A DNA stretch of 64,000 nucleotides from Wuchereria bancrofti (GCA_005281725.1 SSBO01000009.1:1802354-1866353), one strand, 5' to 3'. Counted from the stretch's first letter, positions 39,817 to 52,900 are shown. Translations and numbers: made by a program. Notes: generated by a model not told the origin, from the letters alone.

Positions 39817-42297
39817 ATGTCACGACGATCAGACCCACTCGATTGTAAAGTATACGTTGGAGGCTTACCACAAGATGCTACATCACAGGAGGTTAATCAA
39901 TTTTAGTAATTGGATTTGTGTTATAGTGCTTTGTGTTAGTATACTTTTTTTATTGTCCACCAATTAACCACTGAGGAAGAGCTTGATTTTTTTTTTTTTT
40001 GTTAAGCGACACTTACCTCCTGTTTCCTCCTTATCTCAAAAAAAATATACACTTCGTTTTTCATTCCGCTTTTCCAGCTTGAAGATGCATTCAATCGGTT
40101 TGGTCGTATACGTAAAGTTTGGGTTGCCCGACGTCCACCAGGATTTGCTTTTGTGGAATTTGAAGATGCCCGAGATGCTGAAGATGCTGTAAAAGCTTTG
40201 GATGGAACGTAAGATTTGGTTCTCTGTTTTTATTTTCATATTTAGCTTCAGAATATTTTATTTTGCTTTGGTAAATTAACTGGTATTTTGTATTTCTTGT
40301 TCTCACTTTTCTCAGAAGAATTTGTGGTGTACGTGCTCGCGTAGAAATTTCACATGGTCGTCGACGAAATGGTGGTTATGGAGGGGGTGGAGGTGGTGGA
40401 GGTGGTGGTTATTATGAGGGTGGTCGCCGACGTTCAAGGTACGCCTTAATGATATGCTCAAATCTTTTACTTAACTGTTACCTTTATGTATATAGTTAAT
40501 TCGTGTTTCTTTTGGTCCTTTTTAAATCAAAACTTATATCTTATTACTCACTCACATAAAGTTAAAACACTGCTGGAGGATGGACTTTTTACTTTGAACT
40601 TATTCATAGTTTTTTCCTTCACCAAAAAAGTTAACCTATATCACCGGACAGAAGTAGTCTCTGGTTCGACAAATGTACTCACACATCATTCAACATCACG
40701 CAAGTATTTCCATTTTGTCATTCTTGCAATCAGAGCTATTTTTTTATTGCCATAATTTTTTATGGCTCAGAGAAAGTAGGCTTAGTGATTAGTTATGTAA
40801 GATTGTTTTGTAAGAGTAAAATTTCCAGGTATTTGGAGGCGAAAAGAGTAAGTTATTTTACCCCATCCATGCAGTTACCACAGCCATTACTACTACTACT
40901 ACTACTGCTACTACTATTGCTACTACCACTACTATCACAACTCATCTCAACATCAACACCTACTTCATCTGCTTTGCAACTACTACTGTCAGTTCTACTG
41001 TTGCCTAACGAACATCTTCATAGAAGCATTACGACTTTTTCATCACTTCATCGATCTTCGTCACCTATACATTTCTCTGCAACAAAATGCAGCAGGGAAT
41101 TTCCCGTATGAAGTAGGGGATTTCCATAGTTCGGTTGGTCTGAATGAGGCATGAATGAAGGTATATCCTTCTGTAATTTTACCCTCTTTACACTTCAATA
41201 CAACCAACGAAGCACTTGCATTTATAAGTGCTATCATTCAAGAAAATCGAAATAGTTCATATTGAAAGAAAAAAAATGCATCAGTACAACTTTCTTTGCC
41301 AACATATATTATTTCATACCAAACAGTATTCATCACCATCATCATCATCATTACCTCATCATCATCATCATCGTTATCACTATTGTCATCGTCACGGTTG
41401 TCAATCATGATCATGAATAATCATTATCATCGTCCTCGTCATTCATCATTATCATCGTCGTCGTCATCAATTATGATCATCATCGTCGTTATCAATTATT
41501 ATCATCACCGTCGTCGTCATCATCATCACTCATCATAATGATCATCGTCATCATCATCATCATCATCATAACCATCATCATCTAAACAACATCCATTCAT
41601 CATCTCTGGATGGTAAGAAATTCGAATTTCGAAAGAGGGATAATTATTTTTCTTCGTAAAAAAAATTTTTTAACTTTTTGACTAACAGCTGACTATTTGG
41701 AAAGTTTTTTTAACGCCTTTTTCTCTTTCTAAAGTTTTTTCGCATTTTTCATTTTTTATTTTCTTGTCTTTTTAATAGTGGTAGCATTATGTAAAATGTT
41801 TTAAAAAATTTTGATTCTGATGAACCTCTATTTTCTGTGATGACTTATGAGAAATGTGTCAATTTCATTCTCGTAAATTTCTAAGCGGCAATTTTTGTCA
41901 TCAAATCCTTAAGTGTAGTAATCCATGCATAATACATTGGTTACGTTTTATTGCATAATGCATAATTGTATTTTACTTAAATAATGATGGTATTGTACTT
42001 TAAAACTTTACGTGAATGAATTCATCGCATATCTCACTTCATTCATTACAGTTAGTAGGCGTTTATCGAATTAGTATATGTAAGCTTGTAAGCTTAAATC
42101 GGTATGTGTAAATAGATATGATTTTTTTTCCTTTTGTTAGGAGAATTAATTGAATGTGAATTTATAGAATTTGCCATAAATGTTTTTGAAGGTCACCCTA
42201 CTATCGGAGAACACGTAGCCGTTCTATCACACCTCCACCACGTAAGTCGCCTCGATATGATGAAAGACGGAGTATGAGTAGAAGTTTGAGCAGGTAA
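39817..42297 (+). CDS. rsp-6: SR splicing factor, SRSF3/RSP-6 type, copy 2
   Basis: Exons 39817-39891, 40078-40208, 40316-40438 and 42192-42297 give 144 residues. The RRM ([47 protein letters not shown]) closely resembles C. elegans RSP-6 and human SRSF3. A Gly-rich hinge of ten consecutive glycines precedes a short RS tail ([27 protein letters not shown]). The frame stops at TAA 42295-42297, which overlaps a consensus donor (AG|GTAATG at 42293/42294). Splicing there to the acceptor at about 42981 would instead add a short SYYMPCTQYPW tail, so the 3' end may be alternative. The protein should act in nuclear pre-mRNA splicing. Intron 3 is 1.75 kb and repeat-rich. Compared with copy 1 it has a longer hinge and a more conservative RRM, so it is the likelier ancestral-type gene. 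Confidence 0.9.
40884..40937. repeat. CTA-type triplet repeat in SR copy 2 intron 3
   Basis: An imperfect run of CTA/CTG/CCA triplets (ACTACTACTACTACTGCTAC...) about 450 bases into intron 3. Confidence 0.9.
41330..41604 (+). repeat. CATC-rich triplet array in SR copy 2 intron 3
   Basis: About 275 bases of (CAT/CGT)n on the plus (transcribed) strand, with roughly 35 CATC tetramers by hand count. It is preceded by an AAACAG acceptor-like site (about 41328) and followed by GATG|GTAAGAAA (about 41611), so it could itself be a cassette exon. CAUC is the tetramer bound by the SRSF3 RRM in published structural work. Confidence 0.9.
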
Positions 42298-43503
42298 TGA
42301 TTTTCTGTAACTTTTTTCTGGTCAGGCAATTTTATTTATTAAATGTTTGAAGTAGAGAGATTAGGAAAAGCATGGAAAAGTAATATGTAAAAATTATTTT
42401 CCTGTTTTCTTATTGCTGATTATAAGAAGAGAAACAGGACAGTCATTAGTTTATGGGTTATTCATTAAAGCATTTGCAAACATCTGGTAATGGAATGAAT
42501 GGTACTAAAACAGGCTTTACGAGTTTTAATTAGTCAGATTTGAATCATATTTTGTTTCATTGCATTACTAGCAACAGATAGTCCATATTTTCATGCTTTA
42601 TCAGCAATGAAAATCAGATCTTTTTCATGTCGTAGTGCCAAGGAACAATGTTAAATATGTTTTTAGAGAGTAAGCACGACAGTGGTGAAGAAAAATCATA
42701 CTTATTGTTTAATTTAAATTCTCAATTATTGTGAATGAAGTTCCTTAATACATGTTTTCTGTGCATTAAAACAATTTTGAAATTAAAATTAAAAACTTCA
42801 ATTTCAAAATTTTTTGCCCATTTTCGCTCTCTTTTCCTGAATAAAATAATTAAATTAATGATGAAGACTCATATTGATTTATTTTGTTGGATTTAAAAAA
42901 AAAACAAAAACAAAGCATAATCGTTTCCTTATGAAATAAATCGCCATCAGTGCATGCATCTTTAAACTAAATATGTTTTTAGCAGTTATTATATGCCGTG
43001 TACTCAATATCCATGGTGAGATTACTGTTTTTAATTTGTTTTTATTTTGAAGAAATTCCGATGCTAAAGGAAACATTTTTTATTAGATTTTGTCACGTTT
43101 GATGTAGTCTGTCATTTTAAAAATAGTATGTGCATTTTGAATCATCCAATTGTTTTTTTTTTTTTTTCTTTTTTATTTGGAATTTGTTGAATAAAGTGCA
43201 ATGTTGTAATATCTTTTTATCATTTTAAACTATTCCTTCTCACTTTCACTTTTTTGCATATGCATTTATAAGCACAAGACAAATCAATATATAGGCAAGC
43301 CGACCAAGCAATTAAAAAGTCTCCGAAATATCTGTGAATCCGATTAGTCCGTGCAGGTTCGGAATTATTGGATAAACAAAATATTCTGTAATTAAGATTC
43401 AGCAAAATTTCATAGCAGTATAGTCGTAAAATTGTTAAAGCAGTAACAATTTTTGTATGGAATCCAGCAACATTTATATCCTGATATCACATCATGTGAT
43501 TCA
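42298..43503. other. Convergent 3' interval
   Basis: The 1.2 kb between the 3' ends of SR copy 2 (plus) and the DUF148 gene (minus). It may include an alternative last exon of the SR gene at about 42982-43019. Nothing else is seen. Confidence 0.5.
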
Positions 43504-44789
43504 TTATAGTTCGTCACTTTTAAAATAACTCTTTCTACGTTTAGCAAAAGGTGAGCGAAACAAATTGATGCCATATTCGTCTTGCAATTTCTGGGCGCGA
43601 TCCAAAATGATCTGATAACGATTGACAAACAACGGCTCTACAGTTCTCTTCAAATCATTGATCTGCAAACAGTGAGGGAATTCTGTCAAATTAGAAATAG
43701 AAAGAAGATTTTGTTATCCAAATTTTGTACTGGTATAAAGATGAGTAGAATTTCAAGTGATATCAGTTTGTGGATTGGAATTAGATCAGCTAAAGAATTT
43801 AATGTGTAATCGAAGAGGCATAAGTGTTAACGGTGTTTTGTGGAAAATTTTCTGGAAGATATGAAGGGTAGTGAGTAGGAGGACATGGAAGAAGTCAGCA
43901 ATTATTCCTTATTTGCAATAATGAGCGAAATAGAACTTCGGCAAAGTGGTTGAAGAGAGTCCATTAAATGAGAAATGAAACTGCATCCAAACTAATTTGT
44001 AGAAATCAAAAAGATGAAAATAAATTAAAATCGAAACTAAGGAAATTTATGCTTAATTAAAATAACCATTTTCTTTTCTTCAAGATTACTTTTAGTCGGG
44101 TCTTGTCGAAAAATGTCAACGATCTGGATAGCATCTATTACTAACGAAGGCAATTGATCTATTTCGATTCCAAGTTCTTCACGTTTTTCATAAGCTTCTT
44201 TCTCTGCTTTTTTCATATTTTCATCAAATGCTTTCTGAAAGAAATTTACCGATTTTCAAAAAAAGTTTCCCACAGTTTGTCGTCTTTGGGCAGCAAAACT
44301 TCTTTCTCGACAGAAATGAACAGCATAAATTTTCAAAACTCATAATCAATGTTAATAGGAAATTTAAGAAATACAATGACAACGTAAGCGAAAGATGATG
44401 AATTCATGGTGAGCAAAAAGAAGGAGAAAAAATCTTCATCTCATCAACACTCTTCTGAGCTTACATTTCCTGTTTAAATATTTTTGATAAACTTTTGGAG
44501 AAACTCTAAAATGCTTCCTTTTCAAATTATAAATTAAGCCAACCATAAAATTGGGTCCTTCATTTTTTGCCCAGTTAGACAATTTCATATAAATGATATC
44601 GATATCTTGCATTTCATTATTTGCAATATTTTGAAATAACCGTCGACCATTACTGGATGCATTCTTAGACAACGGAGTTAATAAACGAATAATCCGTCGT
44701 TTTGGGGCACTAGCTGAACTGGAAAAATTTGACAGAACGGAAAAGAGTAATAGGATAAAGTACAGCAATCGACCGGAAAATAATATCAT
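43504..44789 (-). CDS. Secreted DUF148 (SXP/RAL-2-like) protein
   Basis: Three exons, 44789-44493, 44234-44067 and 43662-43504, join in phase 0 to give 207 residues. An N-terminal signal peptide (LLYFILLLFSVLSNFSSSAS) is followed by a helical, charged protein with the DUF148 pattern: LTPLSKNASSNGRRLFQNI, then NNEMQDIDIIYMKLSNWAKN, an acidic/basic heptad-like helix (AFDENMKKAEKEAYEKREEL), and INDLKRTVEPLF near the C-terminus. DUF148/SXP proteins are nematode-specific secreted antigens, abundant in parasitic species, some binding hydrophobic ligands; the exact role is unknown. Exon 1 and exon 2 donors are non-consensus (GTTTAT, GTTATT), chosen because the better donor at 44464 creates a stop on joining. 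A single-copy gene here, flanked by unrelated genes. Confidence 0.7.
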
Positions 44790-46829
44790 TCTTGTTTATT
44801 TTGAAATTATAAAACTCAACGCATAATGTCAGATTTTATCTATTTAAAATTAGCATCTCTTATAAAAAAATATGTGAATTATTATGAGTCATACAATTTT
44901 AAACCGATAAATATTCTCACACCTTTATCGATATCATTTCTGGGAAGTTTTGAATTATGCAGCAGCAAATTAATATTTTTTGATTGACACAAAATCATTA
45001 TATGATTTTATTACTGTATCATTTATTATTATTATTATTATTACTTTATTTTTTTATATCATTTTGTATATTGGTAGTGGAAATGCTTTAATATTCAATC
45101 TTCCATCAAAGTAATTTCTGTTTTAATTTTTTTTTTTGTCGATTGAACTTCTTACTGTCCATTTCTTCTTTTTCCTTTTATTTTCCCACTTTCTTTTTAA
45201 ATAATGCGTAATATTTTTTGTGAGGAATTATCTATCATTTTCTCCTAGATATTGACAAATATGAATCTTTTCCAGAAATCAATTTTATCTGAAAATCAGA
45301 TAATTATTTGCTAAATTAATTTCGTTCTGAAAGTTAGCATTATTCTTCAGGAAACGTGATTTTTTTCCTAAATCACTTTTTTTTTTTCTCTTCCTCTCTG
45401 CAAATAAAAGTACCGCCGTCAGTTATGCAATCCACTGATCATTCGATGCTGTTTTCAATAGGCTTTGACCAAGATGGAGAAATTGGCTCGACTAGTTCTC
45501 GACTAGCATTGACAACATGATGCGAGGTAAACGCAAATTTTGTAATTAGGAGAAAGGAATTGAATAATTTATGGACAAAGTTGAGGATTTGTTCTTTGAT
45601 CGGAAAACCGAAATCAGTTTTTTTTATTGCTTCTCTGATTTGTTATTTGCAAAATGGTTGAAAGAAAAGTTAATTTGAGAATGAAATTTTTTATTCCATT
45701 TTGTCTATTTTTAATGGACACAGTGAACTTTTTTAAAGAACAGTCTTTTTTATGAATTAGTTCCGACATAAATAGAAAACTAAGTGTAATATCAAATTAT
45801 TTTCCTGTTTTTTTGAGTACATTTTATACAACAAGTAAGACTGCTGTATGTTATAAATACTATTTAATTATAAATGAAGTTGGAGAGATGTGCTTTTGCT
45901 AATATTTATAGCTTCAGAATACATTGTCTCCATTCAATGTTCAACATTACTGCTTCTGTTGTAGTAGTGGTAGGAGGAAGAGGAGGAGGAAGAGGAAAGA
46001 TTAAATCAGATTTTAGGTAGCACATACATATTGCGATAGTTATAAAATAAAACAAAGGAAAGTTGACTTTTAAGTAATCGAATTATTTGAATTTAAAAAA
46101 AACCAATCTTTTCTATCAATTCAAAAAGAGATTAAAGTTATTCAAGCATTTTTCGCATGTTATGCAACAGAAAAGAAGAAAAAATGACGTATGAGAAAAG
46201 AAGGAACGCATATCAGTGAATACAGATTATACTTATACTTACTGCAACTTTTGTCATAATGAAATGTGACAGAAATAAAAAAAAAAAAAAAGTATGCAAC
46301 AAATTCGATTACATAAACAGCTGATAACAGCGAAACAACAACAGTAAACGAATTGAGACAAATACAATTATGCGAGAGAAATTTGAATAATATGATGGAA
46401 TCGTTCAGTCGAAATGGCGCATGGCAGATGATTTTTCTCTCACTAATTTAACTTGTTTCATTTTGAGATAGACTACTATGCATATGTGATTTATAACTGA
46501 AATTTAATATTTTTTAAATTTAAAGATATTTTGAATCTTTTGTTACGATATGTTTGTCTGATAAAAGAATAATATGATGCTAATTTTTTGAAAAATTTAT
46601 TAATAAGAGGTAGATTTTCTTATCGATGTCAAATTATATGAACATTTAAAGTTTTATTTTATTTTGAATCAAAAAAAAAATCAATTTTTTCAAAAAAATC
46701 AATTTTCGACTTCCCACAATTTTTTTTTTTTTAAATAGAAGATATTTTGAAATGAAAGTTTTTTTTTCATTTTTCAGCAGTCGTTTGAAACTATCTCCAA
46801 TTTCTATGTTCGCATGCTTTGAAAAACGA

Positions 46830-49570
46830 GAAGGATGAAATAGTCGCTATTCGCTTAGCTACTGTAATAGAGCAACCAAAATTAAATGAAACATAAATAC
46901 GAAGTAAGCATCAAAGAACTGCAAATTACTGGCATGTTCAAAGGTCAATCAGTCAAACATTACATTTAGGATGAGCGAATATTTGCGGCATCGAAAGAGA
47001 CGAATGAAAATGCGCAAATGAATCCAAAGGAATGGCAATGAACAACATCAGCAGTTGAAATAAACAAACTGATTTCTGCATTGGAATCAAAGGTTAATTA
47101 TCAAAAGCATCGAAGGTCAAAGGTAAATTAATAATTAAGTTGTATAATAAATTAACTTACAGGTGTTGTTTCTAACCACGATAATTACTATGGAAAAATA
47201 TCAATTCTGAATCTGATTACACATACGGCATTTAGTGACATCTTTAACTAAAAAGCTTTTAGCACTTCCAACCATTTCAACTCATGAAAAATATACTGGA
47301 CGTGACTGATGCATGGATTGTTGTTTTGATTTGACGAGACAAAAACGTGATGGCATTCAAGTAACATCCGTAAACTACTGCATGCAATTAATAGAGAGTT
47401 TGCATTTTTGACATGGAAAGAATTACGAGAAAAATGCAAATATATAAATATTAACTAAAATATTTTTGATTATATTTCAAGAAAAGCATAAAGCTTAAAA
47501 TTTATGCTCAGTCAGTAGGTTAATAGACCAGTATTTGTAAATAATTCAAACATCTTTCCATGATTACAAAGGTTTTTATTGCAAAATGTTCAAAGAGTAA
47601 TAATAGAAAATGATAATACATCAGGATATAACCAACTATTATTAGAAGTAAATCAATCGATATAATCCTTGAATATTGCATATCCACTTGATAATTTCTT
47701 AACGAATTATTTGTTTTATTTGCAGTTATTCGCAAGTTAGACTTTCAAATACTTTATCAAATAAATTATGATGAGCGGTTAGATAAAGATGACAAATAAA
47801 TATTCAAATGTGAAATATCCGAACAGACTGTGCTCAACTTATTTGTCCATTCTACTGGTAAATTAATGGAAAATAAGCAAAGCAATTTAAATGAAAACAT
47901 AAACAATGGTCGATTTATCCCGAAACAGGGAGGAACACAGGAAAGTTTCGGTAAGCATTAACAGTTAACAGATGTCATTGACTAGAATGAAAATCGTAAT
48001 AATGAAGTCAATGAGAAAAGACCGAAACTACCGTTGTCAACGAAATCTTCTGGACCCACTAGAAAGAAAGAAATAAGTTCGAAAGCAAACTCTATTCTTC
48101 TTTTCTTATATCTCTTTTTCAGCAATTCATCTTTATTTACTCCAGTTGTCTTTTCTAAAGCTTTCCAATGCTGTTTTTCCTTTTACTTTTTACAAGTAAT
48201 AATAATAACAATAATATAAAGCTAAGTTTAAAGGAAAATCTAATCTCGATCATATAATATGTGACTTCAAGAAAACAATACTACACATTTTAATCCGTTT
48301 TTTCAATCTTTACTTTTTTCCTACTATCCTTCCTTAATAGGATTTTTACTTCTAAAGCAAACCGTATTTTCAAACAACGGATACATTCAGAGAAGAGAAA
48401 CTTCGCGATAACTACAAAAATAAAAACTTGCCGGACTGAAAAAATATGTACAAAGAACAAGATATTAAATCGGTTAATACAATAGTTTTTGTTGATTAGA
48501 AATTTCCATCCCATTTGCTTACTATTATTATTATTAAAAAGCAACTGATCAAGATAATTGTTGCTATCTTCACTCTTTCAGCGTTGAATTTGTACAAGTG
48601 AATTCAGAAGAAAAATCCAATGATCACTTGTGTCCTTAAGAAAAGGAAAGGCAAATATAATAAGAAATGTGCAAATATAAGGAATACGAAAAGAAAGTGC
48701 CAAGATTTAAGATGATATTGCTCTCTATCCACGCTTATCATATTACGATCTTCAATAACAATACATTATTCCCAATGCACGTTCTCAGTCAGCCTTTGTT
48801 GAGAGAGGTATGATCAAAGATATCCGACACTCTTCTCCGTATAAAAATATGAATGATAACGGAAGAAATGAATTCAAATCACTTCAACAGCATTGAAAAA
48901 GAACGTGCACATTCATCATTTGTATTTAAAGGAAGGGCAAAAAAAGGATAAATTGAAATTACACAACTTCTGAGCAAATAACCAAGCATAACCAATACAT
49001 ACATGTATTTCTTGACGAAAATGTCTTCTTATTTCCTCCTCAATCGAATATGTATAAAGAAACTGAAACCACAATAATTGATAGAGCATCCCATAATTAA
49101 CATCATGCGAAAATATTGAAGGGATAAATAGGTTTAAGCTTCTTGTTCAGGTTCAATCCGTGAAAATGCCAAATACCGCTTCTAGAAATTCCAAGCAGAA
49201 CTACAAAACTTCAAAATTCAATCTACCACTTATTAGTATCGCATCGGATTAAATTTAAGTCCACTGAATCCTGTTATTTTAAAAAAGATTGAACAATTCA
49301 TCACTTTAACAAGGCAGAACAATTGAGCTAACTGAGAAAAACAAATTAGAACGGCTGCAGCAACTGCGTTTGCTAATATTGCTTCAGTTATAGAAAGTTA
49401 AATCTGCTTCAGGAAAAGCATTTCAATTGTAGATTTTGGCAGCAAACAACCCGTAAGTCATGTAAAGTAGCGATAACCAAAGGAACCATTCGATAATTTT
49501 GATTGCTTTCTTCACTTGCTCAACTTTATTTTATAAAGACGGTGAACAACCTGATGTCTACAGTAGAAAA

Positions 49571-49628
<58 letters not shown>
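46830..49628 (+). pseudogene. Possible decayed coding sequence with terminal poly(A)
   Basis: Plus-strand frames read EKDEIVAIRLATVIEQPKL (about 46827), then, after a frameshift, KYEVSIKELQITGMFKGQSV, stop, DERIFAASKETNENAQMNP, stop, INKLISALESKVNYQKHRR (to about 47122). Further such stretches occur near 47870-48090 (NENRNNEVNEKRPKLPL after an in-frame TAG) and 48730-48890 (SQSAFVERGMIKDIRHSSPY). The region ends at the A57 run. I recognise no family. It could be a decayed gene, a retrocopy or a transposon remnant; chance open frames cannot be excluded. Confidence 0.3.
49572..49628. repeat. 57-base poly(A) tract
   Basis: An uninterrupted run of 57 A on the plus strand, by far the longest homopolymer in the window, about 290 bases beyond the aman-2 stop codon. 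Confidence 0.95.
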
Positions 49629-49629
<1 letters not shown>

Positions 49630-49915
49630 GAAAAATATCTACAAGTCAGTTAGCATTGCTTTGATTACTGTGCAGCAAATACCCAACGCCGATCTATGTC
49701 TTAAGAGTTGTGTAACCTCCCAACTTCTCAGTCTCCCTGTTTGTCAGCAAACAGTTCATTAAATTCATATTGCCTAGACCAAAAAATGTGGCTATCATAA
49801 TGACGACACCAGAGAAACAAACATGAATACAATTTTAAAAAAATGTAGGTAAAAAATACTTCAGTCTGCTACATTAGAATGACACAAAATATTGTCCACA
49901 AAACAAAAAGGTACT

Positions 49916-52900
49916 TCATGTATAGTCCAGCCTAAATGTTCGCACTTCCATTGGTTCCAATGATATGTCATTTACGTCACCAGGATAATCATATAACATT
50001 GTTAATGAAGTTTCCGCTACACGTGAAGGTGGCTTCACGAACAAACGCTTCACATTAAGCTGAAAAATATTAAATTTAGAACTCCGATGAATCTATTAAG
50101 TTACTCAATCAATACTACGCACATATAATCTTTTATCAAACTATGATAGCTATAATACCATGCAATTTCATATTTAAATGATACTACCAATTGATTCCCA
50201 AGTTTGAAGTCACTGATTTCACTCATCTTTTCTGGAAAATTATTCTTATAAGTGCATGTAATACGATCCAATTCTCAGGCTTCTACATCTACATTTTAAA
50301 AGATAGTAAAATATTTAAAAGATAAAATATTAGCAAAACATACCGTAGCAGTGCATATTTCTGGCAATTTAGTAGTAAAACGGCAATCAATACCAAAGCG
50401 GTGTAAAACAAGAGCATATGAATTACGAGGTGTGTGAATGTGAACCGAACGAGTGTCGTAAATGGTTGGAGCTGCTAAGGTACGTAGAGTAATCAGATGT
50501 GTATCATCGCACGAGAATACAGTATTCATCAACTTATAACTATTCATATAGTCTGAAAGATAGCACTAAACATTGATAAAGCATCATTATTAGCAATATA
50601 ATTTCCATGCATAACATTATAAATATTGCAACCGCCATAACCTAATTCACTAGGAAAAAGTTGTAGTTAAGAACTAAAGTTGTCATGTGCTGGATAAGTC
50701 AGAAATAAATGAAATAATCGCCTATTAGGTGATTCATGCTATTAGAGGGCATTATCATGACTATATGCTCTACTTTGTTAAAAGAGAATGCCTAACGGGA
50801 AACGTAATTCAAACTTGAAACTGAGATTAACCTTCACTGAGATTAGTCAGCAGTATTACAGGCGGATACAGCAACGACAGCATTCGATCGTAAGCATGCG
50901 CCGAATGATAAGCAGTAACTCTGGCTTTTGTATTTACCGGCACATTCCGAGAAGGAACTTCAAACAAGAGTCGAAAAGAGCTTGTTGTTTTTCTGTTATC
51001 CATTACGCCCTACACATGACTCGAAAAAAAATTTTTACCGTTCTTTAAAATAACCTAATATAACGACTTATTAAATGTCTGATTATTGGTGAAAAAAAAA
51101 AAAAAAAAGGAAACAGCAGAAAAGACATGTCAATTAACTAAGTAAATGAGCATATCCTCATTAACTAACATCAGATAACTTTAATTTTAAAAACAAAACA
51201 CATACACTGAAAAGACCTCTTCCATCATCCTGATTTAAGCGCCGGTCCAACATTACATCCATCTGTCCTGAAATTAATCTTCCATTGGAAAACTATCATT
51301 TATACTCCCTCTTTGAAGCTTAAGATCCTAAGACAAGCATACAATATGCAAAATTCCACTATTAATATTCCTTCCAATAAGCGTTATTTATTCGTTACCA
51401 CTACCATTGTAATACTGTTTCATAGCTGATGAATACTATTAATTTATCTCATCGTTATTATGGTTATTAGTTTTTCTTCACTGAAACTATCGGAAAAATA
51501 TGAGATTATTGGGCCTCATACCACTAGCAAGGTTTGCAACTCCTGAAGGTTGAGCACTCAAAAGTGTCATACGTAGCATTTCATCTTCTATGAAAGCTGA
51601 AGAAGGCATCGGAAAGAAATGAGCTTGCAGTGGTAGTTGCTTGAGTCTACGTCGTTTCACCATCTCAAATAGTATATCAATTAAAATTTAATCACAAAAA
51701 AAAGCATCGTAATTTTTAATTAAAATTGAACCTTGATTACACTTGTTTATTTTTCATATCCTCCTGTCTAAAATAGCGCAGTGTTTCAGAACTGCAAAAA
51801 AAAAAAAAAAAACCTAAAATAAGAACACATGGATTGAAATGATACATCTACCAGTAAGTTACTTAGTCGAAGAAAAGTGCGAACACAAGAAATTAATATG
51901 CCGTTGATTCTGAAGTTTTGCTGAATCTTATATTTCTGCTTTAATTCTCATTCTCAGAATAGAGCATGCTTTTAGTACTTTTTATCTAACAGAAATACCT
52001 CAGTACTACTATTACAATTAAGGACGAGCTTAACAGTGACTTTTCAAAATTATTAACTTTCATGTCAACAAAAAATTCATTAGCACAAGTCGGCTATAGT
52101 ATAAAAAACTTACTACAATTATTTTTCTTATTTCTACCATTTTTCTTGAATTGCTTTCAAATAAATCAACAGTTTTTGCTCACTAATAAAATGAATAATA
52201 CCTGATATCCATTAAGATCAGTGAAAAACTCATCCCCATTATCAATTCCTGCTTCCAATCGCATCGCTAGTTCAACATTCTGGACACCATCCAAATGAAA
52301 TGTATTTTCGATCTCTATCGATGGTGATAAAAGTGGCATTTTGATAACATGAGTGAAAGTCGTGTTTCCATCATTAGCTACTAACACCTACAGAGTAAAA
52401 AAGTAACAGCACATTTTATTTCACACACGTTTTTCATATTTTGGTTTCGACTACTTTTTTATATTTTCACCCAAAATTTGGATATCAGAAAGAAATAATA
52501 ACTTACAAACATTTCTTTAAAAAAGGGCAAAATATTGGGAGCAACCTTTTGCATTACTATTCCTTGAACAGCTATAAATGACTGTTTTAATTTTAGTGGT
52601 TTTGCTGGACCATCTGGTAGAAATAAATATGCACCAGAAGGATTGTCGGTTCCTTTCAGAGGTGCTGCAAAAAATTAAAATTAATTTGACTTACGCTAAA
52701 CGGGCTAAAATTCTCAAGTTCATCCTTCATTTTCACCTGATTAAAACTAACTATAAATTCCAAAACTAATTTCGCAATACACTGAGGAAATAATTAAGTA
52801 CGAAAATGAACATGAATTAATGAATTAATCAAATATGGTGCATTCAAATCTAAAATAACGAATTTACATGGGCTCTTCATCCTCGCTCCATACCAGACGA

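Larger units (their letters stand above)
44790..49915. other. Long intergenic region with decayed coding-like sequence
   Basis: About 5 kb between two minus-strand genes. At about 45400-45519 the plus strand has a short, protein-like open frame. From about 46830 to 49560 the plus strand shows successive protein-like stretches interrupted by stops and frameshifts, and the region ends in a 57-base poly(A). No intact gene is supported. Confidence 0.45.

Noticed and set aside
40785..41538. Leucine- and serine-rich frames in SR copy 2 intron 3
   Set aside because: They are translations of triplet repeats.
49499..49762. 87-codon frame with a long lysine run
   Set aside because: The lysines are the A57 tract; not a credible protein.
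50788..51048. 86-codon plus-strand frame
   Set aside because: It is antisense to an aman-2 exon (the exon encoding [16 protein letters not shown]).
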